28,142 nucleotides of DNA from SKLM01 sp964450435 (GTDB lineage: Bacteria; Chloroflexota; Anaerolineae; B4-G1). The position numbers and the translations under genes are program-made. Below, piece after piece: positions 17,161 through 23,918 of the stretch; position 1 is the stretch's first letter; the number at the start of each line of letters is the position of its first letter. The notes beneath the pieces are model-generated. The model saw only the letters and a list, made by a program, of their open reading frames with translations. It was not told where the DNA came from and made no database searches. The stretch lies in assembly GCA_964450435.1 (NCBI GenBank), contig CAYVCX010000038.1:1-28142 (forward strand), read 5' to 3'.

Positions 17161-18348
17161 CTACTTACCCTCCTTCATGCCCTCCAGCAGCACCTTCGCC
17201 ACTTCCGGCCGGGTGAACTCGGCGGGCAGCATCTCCCCGCGCCGCAACATCTCGCGCACCTGGGTGCCGCTCAGGTAGATCCAGTCATCCTGATCGTGAG
17301 GACAAGTTTTCGCGGACACCACTCCCCCGCATTTCTTGCAGAAGAAGGCGTACTCAAACTTGAAGGGCACGATGCCAATGTCCTCCTGGGGGAATTGATC
17401 GAAAATCTCCTGGGCGTCGTAGGTGCCGTAATAGTCTCCGACGCCGGCGTGATCCCGCCCCACGATGAAGTGCGTGCAACCGTAGTTCTTGCGAGCGATC
17501 GCGTGGAAGATCGCCTCGCGAGGCCCGGCATACCGCATCGCAGCCGGAAAGACGCCCAGCAATACGCGATCCACCGGGTAGTAGTCGCGCAAGATCGTCT
17601 GATAAGACGCAATGCGCACGTCGGCGGGGATATCCCCCTCCTTTGTTTCACCTACCAGGGGGTGGATGAACAGGCCGTCGACGATCTCCAGCGCGGTCTT
17701 CTGAAGGTACTCGTGGGCCCGGTGGATGGGATTGCGGGTTTGGAAGCCCACCACGCTCCGCCATCCTCTCCGGGCAAACATGCGCCGCGTCTGAGCCGGT
17801 GTATGCCGGAGTTCGGGGAACTCCGTCTTGATGGCGCTGGGCCAGTCTACCAGCCAGATGTCACCACCGAGGACGGCTTCGTCGCGCTGATACAGCCTGG
17901 CCACGCCGGGGTGGGCCTCTTCCGTGGTTCGATAGACCTCTAGAGCTTCGCGTTCCTTCGCGTCCCGGTCGAGGGTATATTTCTCCGTTACCTCCATAAC
18001 AGCAAGAACACGGGCTTCCTCGCAGAGGGCGACCTCTTGTCCTTCCCGGATACCCGACGCCAGATCTTGGTCCACGGCCAGCGTCACGGGCACTGACCAG
18101 ACGACGCCGTTGGTCAGTCGCATCTCATCGACACAACGCTCGTAGTCAGCCCTGCCCATAAAGCCGGTCAGAGGACTGAGCGCTCCGGTGGCGATGAGCT
18201 CGAGGTCAGAAAGCCCCATCGAATCAAGGGGGATGCGGGTCATCTCTTTGGCCCGCTCGCGGATGGCTTCCCGCATCTCGCCCCGGAGTACCCGATCGAC
18301 CAATGTGCCTCCGTGGGGCCGGATGATGTCCGAGTATGGTTGGTTCAA
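17161..18348 (-). CDS. sat: Sulfate adenylyltransferase (ATP sulfurylase)
   Basis: Sat joins sulfate and ATP to give adenosine 5'-phosphosulfate and pyrophosphate, the first step of sulfate activation, or runs in reverse in sulfur oxidisers. At 395 aa it is the single-chain homo-oligomeric type. The catalytic motif QTRNPIHRAHE is at 203-213, GRDHAGVGDYYG further on, and a zinc ribbon CKKCGG...CPH near 340 is typical of the thermophile/dissimilatory group. The TTG start has AAAGGAG eight bases upstream. No APS kinase, APS reductase or sulfite reductase is in the window, so direction and pathway cannot be decided. A ~215-nt structured leader precedes it. Confidence 0.95.
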   Translation of the reverse strand: MNQPYSDIIRPHGGTLVDRVLRGEMREAIRERAKEMTRIPLDSMGLSDLELIATGALSPLTGFMGRADYERCVDEMRLTNGVVWSVPVTLAVDQDLASGIREGQEVALCEEARVLAVMEVTEKYTLDRDAKEREALEVYRTTEEAHPGVARLYQRDEAVLGGDIWLVDWPSAIKTEFPELRHTPAQTRRMFARRGWRSVVGFQTRNPIHRAHEYLQKTALEIVDGLFIHPLVGETKEGDIPADVRIASYQTILRDYYPVDRVLLGVFPAAMRYAGPREAIFHAIARKNYGCTHFIVGRDHAGVGDYYGTYDAQEIFDQFPQEDIGIVPFKFEYAFFCKKCGGVVSAKTCPHDQDDWIYLSGTQVREMLRRGEMLPAEFTRPEVAKVLLEGMKEGK

Positions 18349-18470
18349 CGCCTTTGCTCCTTTGAACTGTTGGATGTCTATTGAAGAGCGCCCAGAGACT
18401 ATCTGTGATGGCGTGCTAGACGCCCTGTTGTTCTTGAACCCTGCTACTCCGGGTCATGGATGGGTGCGGA

Positions 18471-18488
18471 TTGGCGGTGTACCGCCAA
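18471..18488. repeat. Perfect 8-bp palindrome in the sat leader
   Basis: TTGGCGGT-GT-ACCGCCAA (plus strand), an 8-bp perfect inverted repeat with a 2-nt centre. In the sat transcript it lies directly after the T-tract of the terminator-like hairpin. It could be an RNA hairpin or a DNA operator; no T-tract follows it in the minus direction. Confidence 0.5.
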
Positions 18489-18508
18489 AAAAGGCGCACC
18501 TGCCTTCT
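18487..18508 (-). terminator. Terminator-like hairpin (possible attenuator) in the sat leader
   Basis: On the minus strand AAGGC-AGGTGC-GCCTT followed at once by TTTT, ~60 nt after the predicted sat transcription start and ~140 nt before the gene. The stem is short (5 bp, 7 with weaker pairs). A competing pairing exists between GGCGCGC upstream and GTGCGCC of the hairpin. A terminator between a promoter and its gene suggests attenuation; this is inference. Confidence 0.42.
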
Positions 18509-18571
18509 CACAAGTCGTGCGAAGCAGCGCGCCGGTCTAACCAGTTTTGCATCGCCGAGTCGACGGCGCCG

Positions 18572-18599
18572 ATTGTAGCACGGTGATCGAATGTGTCAA
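18572..18599 (-). promoter_or_regulatory. sat: Near-consensus promoter of sat
   Basis: On the minus strand a perfect -35 TTGACA (18599-18594), 16-bp spacer and -10 TACAAT (18577-18572). It is ~224 bp before the sat start. The -35 box lies within the GTGTCA-N6-TGACAC palindrome. Confidence 0.7.
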
Positions 18600-18610
18600 C
18601 TACCTGACAC
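18593..18610. promoter_or_regulatory. Palindrome over the sat -35 box, operator candidate
   Basis: GTGTCA-actacc-TGACAC, a perfect 6-bp inverted repeat with a 6-nt spacer. The TGTCA-N6-TGACA form resembles sites of Crp/Fnr-family and some GntR-family regulators. Overlap with the -35 box suggests repression when bound. No matching regulator gene is in the window. Confidence 0.42.
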
Positions 18611-18620
18611 GTCGCGGGAG

Positions 18621-18709
18621 CAGGCGATCCGTCCATGCCTTTCCACCCAAGTGAAGAAGAGTTGGGCTCCGTCGCTGTCTCACCGTCGACCCTCAGCACG
18701 GATCGCCTG
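18621..18709. repeat. 12-bp perfect inverted repeat after the GNAT-like gene
   Basis: CAGGCGATCCGT (18621-18632) and ACGGATCGCCTG (18698-18709), with a 65-nt interior that holds a smaller CCCAA/TTGGG stem. It lies between the stop of the GNAT-like gene and the sat promoter. It may fold as a branched 3'-UTR structure or terminator, but no T-tract follows. Confidence 0.45.
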
Positions 18710-18745
18710 TATGCATCGGGTCCCTGGAGCCGGGCCGCGCGCCAG

Positions 18746-19876
18746 CTATATCTTTCGGATGTAGACCCGATGGTTCTTGTAGGGTTTCGCGCCTATATTG
18801 ATCAGATCGCGTCTCATCTGCACCGCTGATTCTGCTACCTGAGTCAACTCGGCGTGGGCGAAATCGAAGTGCCCCTTAACCGTCTTGGCCATCTCGGAGT
18901 ACAGCAGTGCATTGCCGCCCAGTCCCTGATACTGGGGCAGAATGCCCATACCATTCAGGCAGATCCATTTCGTGCGCCGCACGGCGAGCAAGATGTGGAG
19001 GATGCCGAAAGGGAACAACCGCCCATTCGCACGCTGTAGACCCTTCGACACGTCGGGAAAGCCGAAGATGAAGCCGACAATGTCATCTCCGTGCACGATG
19101 ACCTTTATCAGTCGTGGGCTGGCTGCCAGAACCAAGTCGTTGAACACGAAATCGATATCCTTCTGCGTGAGCGGGTAATACTCCCAGTTGCCGGTGAAGG
19201 CCTCAGCATACGCAGCACCGATTCGAGCCTTCCACTGGTATAGCTCCAGTCTCGACTTGAAGTGATGCACAGATAGGCTGCGCCGCTTCTTCACGCGATC
19301 GGCGATGCGGTGGATGCGCTCGGGCACGTTGAAGTCGGCCACTTTGATGTACGTAGACACGAAGTCGACTTCCTTCTCGAAACCGAGGGCTTCAACCAGG
19401 CGGGGATAGTAATCGTGGTTGTAGTTCATCATCATCATCATCTGACGATGCTCCGTCCCCTCCACCTGGATGCCATAGCCGTCGAAGGGACTGAATCCCT
19501 TTGGACCCACGACTTCGTCGAGGCCCCGTGCCCGCGCCCACGTGAATACACGTTCGAACAGGACGTCGGCTACGCCTTGATCGTCAATGCATTCGAACAG
19601 ATAGAACTGCGCCTGGCGCGTGTCGTGATAGTCGTTATAGCGATGGTTTTCCAGCGCCGCTATGCGTCCCACGTCGCGACCCCGCCGCGTGGCAATGAAG
19701 AAGTCCGCGTCTGAGTGCTGGTAGAAAGGGTGCTTCTCGCGGTTAAGCATAGTGCGCACGTCACGTCGCAGCGGGGGCACCCACTGCGGGCAGTCTGCAT
19801 AGAGCCTGAACGGTATGTCAACGAAACGGCGCACCTGGGCTCTCGACGTCGTATCAATCTTCTGTATCGTGGTCAC
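18746..19876 (-). CDS. GNAT-like N-acetyltransferase-fold protein
   Basis: A 376-aa protein with GNAT-type acetyltransferase features. Near the C-terminus KVIVHGDDIVGFIFGF is a GNAT beta-strand pair, followed by GMGILPQYQGLGGNALL (residues ~310-326), whose QYQGLGG matches the acetyl-CoA pyrophosphate-binding Q/R-x-x-G-x-G pattern. The N-terminal half may be a second, degenerate GNAT unit (YLFECIDDQGVADVLFERVFTWARARG). Substrate is unknown. A run of five methionines occurs at ~146-150. The GTG at 19876 follows GAGGAG and gives a sensible start; the longer frame to 19975 begins with low-complexity Arg/Ala sequence. It has its own promoter 120 bp upstream. Confidence 0.78.
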   Translation of the reverse strand: MTTIQKIDTTSRAQVRRFVDIPFRLYADCPQWVPPLRRDVRTMLNREKHPFYQHSDADFFIATRRGRDVGRIAALENHRYNDYHDTRQAQFYLFECIDDQGVADVLFERVFTWARARGLDEVVGPKGFSPFDGYGIQVEGTEHRQMMMMMNYNHDYYPRLVEALGFEKEVDFVSTYIKVADFNVPERIHRIADRVKKRRSLSVHHFKSRLELYQWKARIGAAYAEAFTGNWEYYPLTQKDIDFVFNDLVLAASPRLIKVIVHGDDIVGFIFGFPDVSKGLQRANGRLFPFGILHILLAVRRTKWICLNGMGILPQYQGLGGNALLYSEMAKTVKGHFDFAHAELTQVAESAVQMRRDLINIGAKPYKNHRVYIRKI

Positions 19877-20002
19877 AGGAGTTCTCCTCGGGCTGACTGT
19901 CTCTCCATGCGGCAATGCACCACGTCGGGCTTCCAGCGGGCCGCGAACCGCGCCAGCCGGCGCCCTCGCCCGCAACTGGCGGTAAGGCCATCACCTGCGC
20001 CG

Positions 20003-20031
20003 ATTGTACGTCGCTTCTCCTGTTTTGTCCA
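20003..20031 (-). promoter_or_regulatory. Promoter of the GNAT-like gene
   Basis: On the minus strand TGGACA (20031-20026), 17-bp spacer, TACAAT (20008-20003), 127 bp before the GTG start. Both boxes match 5/6. It is arranged back-to-back with a similar plus-strand promoter at 20059. Confidence 0.6.
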
Positions 20032-20058
20032 TCCATAGCAGGCTGCGGAGTCCCCCGC

Positions 20059-20086
20059 TGGACAAAGGGGAATGAGCGGGTACAAT
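20059..20086 (+). promoter_or_regulatory. Plus-strand promoter ahead of the decayed EamA gene
   Basis: TGGACA (20059-20064), 16-bp spacer, TACAAT (20081-20086). It uses the same box sequences as the divergent promoter at 20003-20031. It would transcribe the transporter remnant and possibly the HD-domain gene. Confidence 0.55.
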
Positions 20087-20172
20087 GACTGGCCGCAGAC
20101 TGACATCCGGGCTCGTCCTCCTCTCGCGTGGATGGGGGATCCGGAGGATGATCCGGCAGGAGGCCTGGTGCT

Positions 20173-20409
20173 ATGCTCTTTCTGGCCTGGCCGTGCAAGG
20201 TCTTCGCGTTCCCGGTCTGGTTTGGCGCGCTGGAGCACGTAGCGACCAGCCCCGTGGCAGGCTTCATCTATCTCGTGCCCATGCTCAGTATCTCGTTCGG
20301 CCTTTGGGTCTTGGGGGAGCCGATCAGAATTGGCCTGTTACTTGGGACGGCGGTGCTCACCGTGGGCGTCTAACTGGTCAACCGGGGCAGGCGGTCCCTC
20401 GGCGAGTGA
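20173..20409 (+). pseudogene. C-terminal remnant of an EamA/DMT-family transporter with an in-frame stop
   Basis: The reading VWFGALEHVATSPVAGFIYL, then VPMLSISFGLWVLGEP, then IRIGLLLGTAVLTVGV matches the last third of EamA-domain (drug/metabolite transporter) proteins, including the conserved GEP turn. The frame meets TAA at 20371, exactly where relatives usually have a Tyr or similar codon. Past it, the frame resumes the typical ending LVNRGRR before a TGA at 20407. The upstream two thirds of the gene are missing; the ~90 bp before 20173 in frame show no transporter sequence. This is a 5'-deleted gene with a nonsense mutation. The 20410-20577 stretch holds only the next promoter. Confidence 0.72.
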
Positions 20410-20506
20410 CACCATCTCTGGCGCACGATCAGACGGATGACCGCCGTGGAGAGACCGGAGGCTGGATCCCGGGAGCGCCGGGACGGAGTCTGGGAGACCT
20501 GACGAT

Positions 20507-20534
20507 TTGCCGGGCCCTGGCCTGGAGGTATACT
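20507..20534 (+). promoter_or_regulatory. Promoter candidate for the HD-domain gene
   Basis: TTGCCG (20507-20512), 16-bp spacer, TATACT (20529-20534), ~44 bp before the GTG start, which is preceded by AAGGAGG. The -10 is 5/6 and the -35 is 3/6. Confidence 0.48.
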
Positions 20535-20577
20535 CACTGTAGACTGCGTATGAATGATCATCGAAGGAGGACAATCT

Positions 20578-21135
20578 GTGATCTCAAGAGAAGATGCCCT
20601 GAATATCCTGAAGGCGAATATCTCGAATGAGAATCTTCGCAAGCATCATTACGCTGTAGCAGCGGCCATGCGGGCTTTGTCCGAGGAGTTTGGTGGCGAT
20701 CCCGACAGGTGGGAGGTGGTAGGTCTGTTACACGACGCGGACTACGAGGAGACGAAAGGCGATCCTGAGCGGCACGCTGTTGTCATCGCCGAGCAACTGG
20801 AGGAGCGCGGTGTTGAGGAGGGTATCGTCCGTGCTGTCAAGGCGCACAACTACGAGCACCTGGGGGTCATGCCGCGCACAGAGATGGAGTGGTCTCTGGT
20901 GGCCTGCGATGACCTGACCGGGCTGATTGTGGCTGTGGCTCTCGTTCACCCCACCAAGCTGGACGGGGTGTCTGTCGAATCGGTGATGAAGAAATTCGAC
21001 TCTCCGTCATTTGCGTCGGGGGCCGACCGGGAGAGGATTCGACTGTGTGAGGAGAAGCTGAATGTGCCCTTGGAGGACTTCGTAGGTATCGTTCTGGATG
21101 CCATGAAGCAGAACTCCGAACGCTTGGGGCTTTAG
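20578..21135 (+). CDS. HD-domain protein (metal-dependent phosphohydrolase fold)
   Basis: A 185-aa single HD domain. Motifs: HHYAVAAAM near 23-31 (first His), LLHDADYEET at ~50-59 with the defining H52-D53, His66 in PERHAVV, a further His in KAHNYEH, and ACDDLTGLI with the late Asp. All metal ligands seem present, so it should be a phosphohydrolase of nucleotides or similar, substrate unknown. The GTG at 20578 follows AAGGAGG by seven bases; the frame is open eight codons further upstream without a ribosome site. It stands alone with its own promoter. Confidence 0.87.
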   Translation: MISREDALNILKANISNENLRKHHYAVAAAMRALSEEFGGDPDRWEVVGLLHDADYEETKGDPERHAVVIAEQLEERGVEEGIVRAVKAHNYEHLGVMPRTEMEWSLVACDDLTGLIVAVALVHPTKLDGVSVESVMKKFDSPSFASGADRERIRLCEEKLNVPLEDFVGIVLDAMKQNSERLGL

Positions 21136-21175
21136 GGTGGTGGGTGTCCATCTCGTCATATTTGCTTGCACGTGA

Positions 21176-21206
21176 GCGCTCAGTGAGATAGCGCGCCGCT
21201 GAGCGC
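21176..21206. repeat. 7-bp inverted repeat after the HD-domain gene
   Basis: GCGCTCA (21176-21182) and TGAGCGC (21200-21206), 17-nt loop that is itself GC-rich. It may help end transcription of the HD-domain gene, but there is no T-tract. Confidence 0.3.
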
Positions 21207-21231
21207 CAGCCCACGCGCGGGGCTGTGTGAC

Positions 21232-21259
21232 TTGTCAGTGCGCCTGTTGGGCGTATACT
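21232..21259 (+). promoter_or_regulatory. Promoter of the acidic hypothetical protein gene
   Basis: TTGTCA (21232-21237), 16-bp spacer, TATACT (21254-21259), ~43 bp before the TTG start. Both boxes match 5/6. The spacer contains CGCC-TGTTG-GGCG, a small palindrome that could be an operator. Confidence 0.6.
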
Positions 21260-21301
21260 CTCCGCCGACGATTCGCTGTGACCCAACCAGGAGGTGTGTT
21301 C

Positions 21302-22294
21302 TTGTCGATTCAGGAAGCTGCGCTTCACGGTGAGCTGGTGCTCTATCTACGCGATCGTCTGGCCGAGTTGCTCGCCGGTGAGGGCGGCGATGTGGAGAAG
21401 GAGCAAGAGCGATTGGACGCCATCATCCGCGGGTGGTTCTTCACACCGCAACGTGACCTTCACGGGTGTGCGCCGCGCGAGTTGATATGGGCGGAGCGCA
21501 GGGGGGAATCTAACCCCGTCAGGCCGGAGTACCTGGAGGAGTTCTTCGCAGATGACTGTTCCATCTGCCAGGCTGATCTTGAGCAAGTCAGAGAAGCTAT
21601 TGAGGCCGACGAGGAACCCGGCTGGCAGTGGTACTATGACGGAGGTGGCTGGCCTCTGATCGCCCGCTACGATCCGGAAGGCTGGGAGGAATACTGGGCG
21701 CACGAGGAGGCCGCCTTCCAGGAGTGGGAGGTTGAGGAAGGGGAGGAGACCGGGGATGACTCTGGCTTTCCCGTCGCGGCGACCTATGAGCCTTTCCCTC
21801 CGGAGCCAGATCAGGTGTCGCCGGAGGAGTTCATAGCCCGTCTGCGGCAGCCGTGGCTCGATCCTGCGCTCCATCGCGCCGCGCGAGCTCTGATTGATCG
21901 CCTGGATTGTCCTGAACCGTCCCGATTTGGCTTCCGGTATCGGCCCATCTCCTACGACGAGACCCTGTCCCTCTTGGTTGGGCTCTACGAGCACGGCGTT
22001 GATCTGGAATTCTTGCTGGCTCAGATTGAGATCTTCCCATATCAGAATGTCGCCCTTGACTGGCTGAGCCGGCCAGAAGAGAATGCAGCACTGATGATCC
22101 ACGCCATGGAGCACGAAGTCGCACTCGACGATGAGGCCGAGGAGATGCGTCTTCGCCATCACCGCGACTTCATTCTCGCGCTTTCGCAAGTGATACCGCC
22201 GGGCGCGCGACTGTGGCTTCAGGGATGGCTCGAGGCGGTGGCTCACGGAACCTTCGCTCACGCCAGCAGGGAGGAGGCGGACGACGTGTTCTGA
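21302..22294 (+). CDS. Hypothetical acidic protein, unrecognised family
   Basis: A 330-aa protein I do not recognise. It is soluble, with no signal peptide or membrane helix, and strongly acidic in the middle (EWEVEEGEETGDDSG). The N-terminal ~90 residues look helical and include RGWFFTPQRDLHGCAPRELI. Next come DDCSICQADLEQV and a Trp/Tyr-rich stretch (GWQWYYDGGGWPL). The C-terminal half is Leu-rich and helical (DETLSLLVGLYEHGVDLEFL). The two Cys in CSIC are too few for a zinc site alone. The TTG at 21302 is chosen because AGGAGG lies seven bases upstream. It has its own promoter and could be a lineage-restricted family. Confidence 0.7.
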   Translation: MSIQEAALHGELVLYLRDRLAELLAGEGGDVEKEQERLDAIIRGWFFTPQRDLHGCAPRELIWAERRGESNPVRPEYLEEFFADDCSICQADLEQVREAIEADEEPGWQWYYDGGGWPLIARYDPEGWEEYWAHEEAAFQEWEVEEGEETGDDSGFPVAATYEPFPPEPDQVSPEEFIARLRQPWLDPALHRAARALIDRLDCPEPSRFGFRYRPISYDETLSLLVGLYEHGVDLEFLLAQIEIFPYQNVALDWLSRPEENAALMIHAMEHEVALDDEAEEMRLRHHRDFILALSQVIPPGARLWLQGWLEAVAHGTFAHASREEADDVF

Positions 22295-22515
22295 ACGCGG
22301 GTTCGGTCGGCGAGGTATCTGCTATTCTCTCCCTTGGCACGTTGGCCAAAGGTGCCCGGCGATCTCCCTGTTCAGGAAGCCGAATCCCTCCGGGTGGGGG
22401 AGGTGGCGCCTCGTTCAGAATTCCTGATCAGTGCCCACAGCTCTCTGGTCATTGGCTGGAAGTGCAGAATCGTGATGTGCCGAATCAGACGTGAAGTCCT
22501 GATCGAGGAGGAACA

Positions 22516-23823
22516 ATGAGTAGACTTGTCGGTGTCCGTCGCGAGGAGAAGAGCGAATGGGAACGCCGCGTGCCTATCATCCCGAAGGACGCCCGCCGGC
22601 TTCAGGACGAATATGACATCGAGGTCTGGGTGCAGCCCTCGCCGATTCGCGTCTTCTCTGACGATGCCTATCGAGAAGAGGGGATCACCATAGAGGAGGA
22701 CCTCTCCCCGTGCCCCGTAGTCTTCGGTGTCAAAGAGATGCCCCCCGGCCTCTTTGAGCGGGGCCACACCTACGTCTTTTTCGCGCACGTGATCAAGGGC
22801 CAACCGTACAACATGCCTATGCTGAAACGGTTGCTGGACCAGGGCTGTCAGTTGATCGACTATGAGACAGTGACCGACGAGCAAGGGCGCCGCTTGATCT
22901 TTTTTGGTCATCACGCCGGACTGGCTGGAATGATCGACACATTGTGGGCCCTGGGGCAGAGGCTGAACAGCGAAGGAATCGCGAATCCCTTCGCCGACCT
23001 CCGGCAGACGCACGAGTATGACGATCTGGAGGAAGCAAGAGCTGCGGTCTCCGCATTGGGCAGGCACATAGCTCAACACGGACTCCCGGGGCCGATAACA
23101 CCCCTGGTCTGCGGTTTTGCCGGTTACGGGAACGTGTTCGGCGGAGCAAATGAGATCTTCGAGCTGCTGCCAGTTGAGGAGATTGAGCCGGGGCAAGTGG
23201 CTGACGTGGCCCAGCACAGTGACGCTCGGAATGTGATGTACAAGGTCGTGTTCAGGGAAGAGGACACGGTGGAGCCAATCTCTCCTCGGGATGAGTTTGA
23301 GCTGCAGGATTATTATGACCATCCCGCTAAGTATCGGTCTCGGTTCAAGGATTATCTGCCGTATCTGACCCTGCTGGTCAATTGTGTCTACTGGGAGCAG
23401 AAGTACCCTCGGCTGGTAACCAAGGAAGATCTGAGGGAGCTATACGTCGTAAAACAACCCCGGCTGCGGGTCATTGGGGACATCAGCTGCGACATCGAAG
23501 GGGCCATCGAGGCCACGGTCAAGTCCACCGACCCAGGGAATCCGGTCTACGTCTACGATCCCTTCGAGGATCGGGCCGTCGACGGAGTCAGCGGACGGGG
23601 TCCTGTGATTCTGGCTGTAGATATCCTCCCGAGTGAGCTTCCGCGCGAAGCCTCGACCTACTTCAGCAGCGTGCTGATGGACCACGTGCCAGCCATTGTC
23701 AGAGCCAACTACTCGGCACCTTTCGATGAGTTGGACCTGCCCCCGGAAATAAAGCGGGCGCTGATTGTCCACCAGGGTGACCTCACTCCTGATTATCGCT
23801 ATCTCGAGGAGCATCTGCCGTAG
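22516..23823 (+). CDS. Lysine-ketoglutarate reductase (saccharopine-forming half of AASS)
   Basis: A 435-aa protein closely resembling the N-terminal half of the animal/plant bifunctional alpha-aminoadipic semialdehyde synthase, which condenses lysine with 2-oxoglutarate into saccharopine using NADPH. Shared segments: GVRREEKSEWERRVPIIPKD at the start (alanine dehydrogenase/PNT N-terminal fold), FFAHVIKGQPYNMPML, LIDYETVTDEQGRRL, FGHHAGLAGMIDTLWALG, GFAGYGNVFGGANEIF (Rossmann turn), YWEQKYPRLVT, GDISCDIEGAIEATVKSTDP and ILPSELPREASTYF. GAGGAGG precedes the ATG. The saccharopine dehydrogenase half lies 95 bp downstream as a separate gene, so both steps of lysine breakdown are encoded here. Confidence 0.92.
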   Translation: MSRLVGVRREEKSEWERRVPIIPKDARRLQDEYDIEVWVQPSPIRVFSDDAYREEGITIEEDLSPCPVVFGVKEMPPGLFERGHTYVFFAHVIKGQPYNMPMLKRLLDQGCQLIDYETVTDEQGRRLIFFGHHAGLAGMIDTLWALGQRLNSEGIANPFADLRQTHEYDDLEEARAAVSALGRHIAQHGLPGPITPLVCGFAGYGNVFGGANEIFELLPVEEIEPGQVADVAQHSDARNVMYKVVFREEDTVEPISPRDEFELQDYYDHPAKYRSRFKDYLPYLTLLVNCVYWEQKYPRLVTKEDLRELYVVKQPRLRVIGDISCDIEGAIEATVKSTDPGNPVYVYDPFEDRAVDGVSGRGPVILAVDILPSELPREASTYFSSVLMDHVPAIVRANYSAPFDELDLPPEIKRALIVHQGDLTPDYRYLEEHLP

Positions 23824-23918
23824 ACTGTTCAGGGGGTGATGTGCTGGCTGCCATCTGTATTGACCCCATTGCGGCCCACCTTGAGGGGCGTCGTATCTGA
23901 GAACGTTAGGAGGAGTTG

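Larger units (their letters stand above)
18349..18745. other. 397-bp intergenic region with the sat promoter and leader
   Basis: No protein gene. Read on the minus strand it holds, in order, a 12-bp inverted repeat after the GNAT-like gene, the sat promoter with an overlapping palindrome, a possible 14-codon leader frame (ATG near 18552 to TGA near 18508), a terminator-like hairpin, an 8-bp palindrome, and ~120 nt to the sat start. I recognise no known riboswitch class. Confidence 0.6.

Noticed and set aside
18349..18570. T-box or SAM riboswitch ahead of sat
   Set aside because: Neither the T-box sequence nor the SAM-I core could be found; only generic hairpins are present.
18621..18709. tRNA-like cloverleaf in the inverted-repeat region
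   Set aside because: The outer stem is 12 bp, and no T-loop consensus, anticodon stem or CCA end is found.
20085..20630. 181-codon plus-strand frame over the EamA remnant
   Set aside because: It is out of frame with the transporter match, runs past the HD-domain start and shows no domain.
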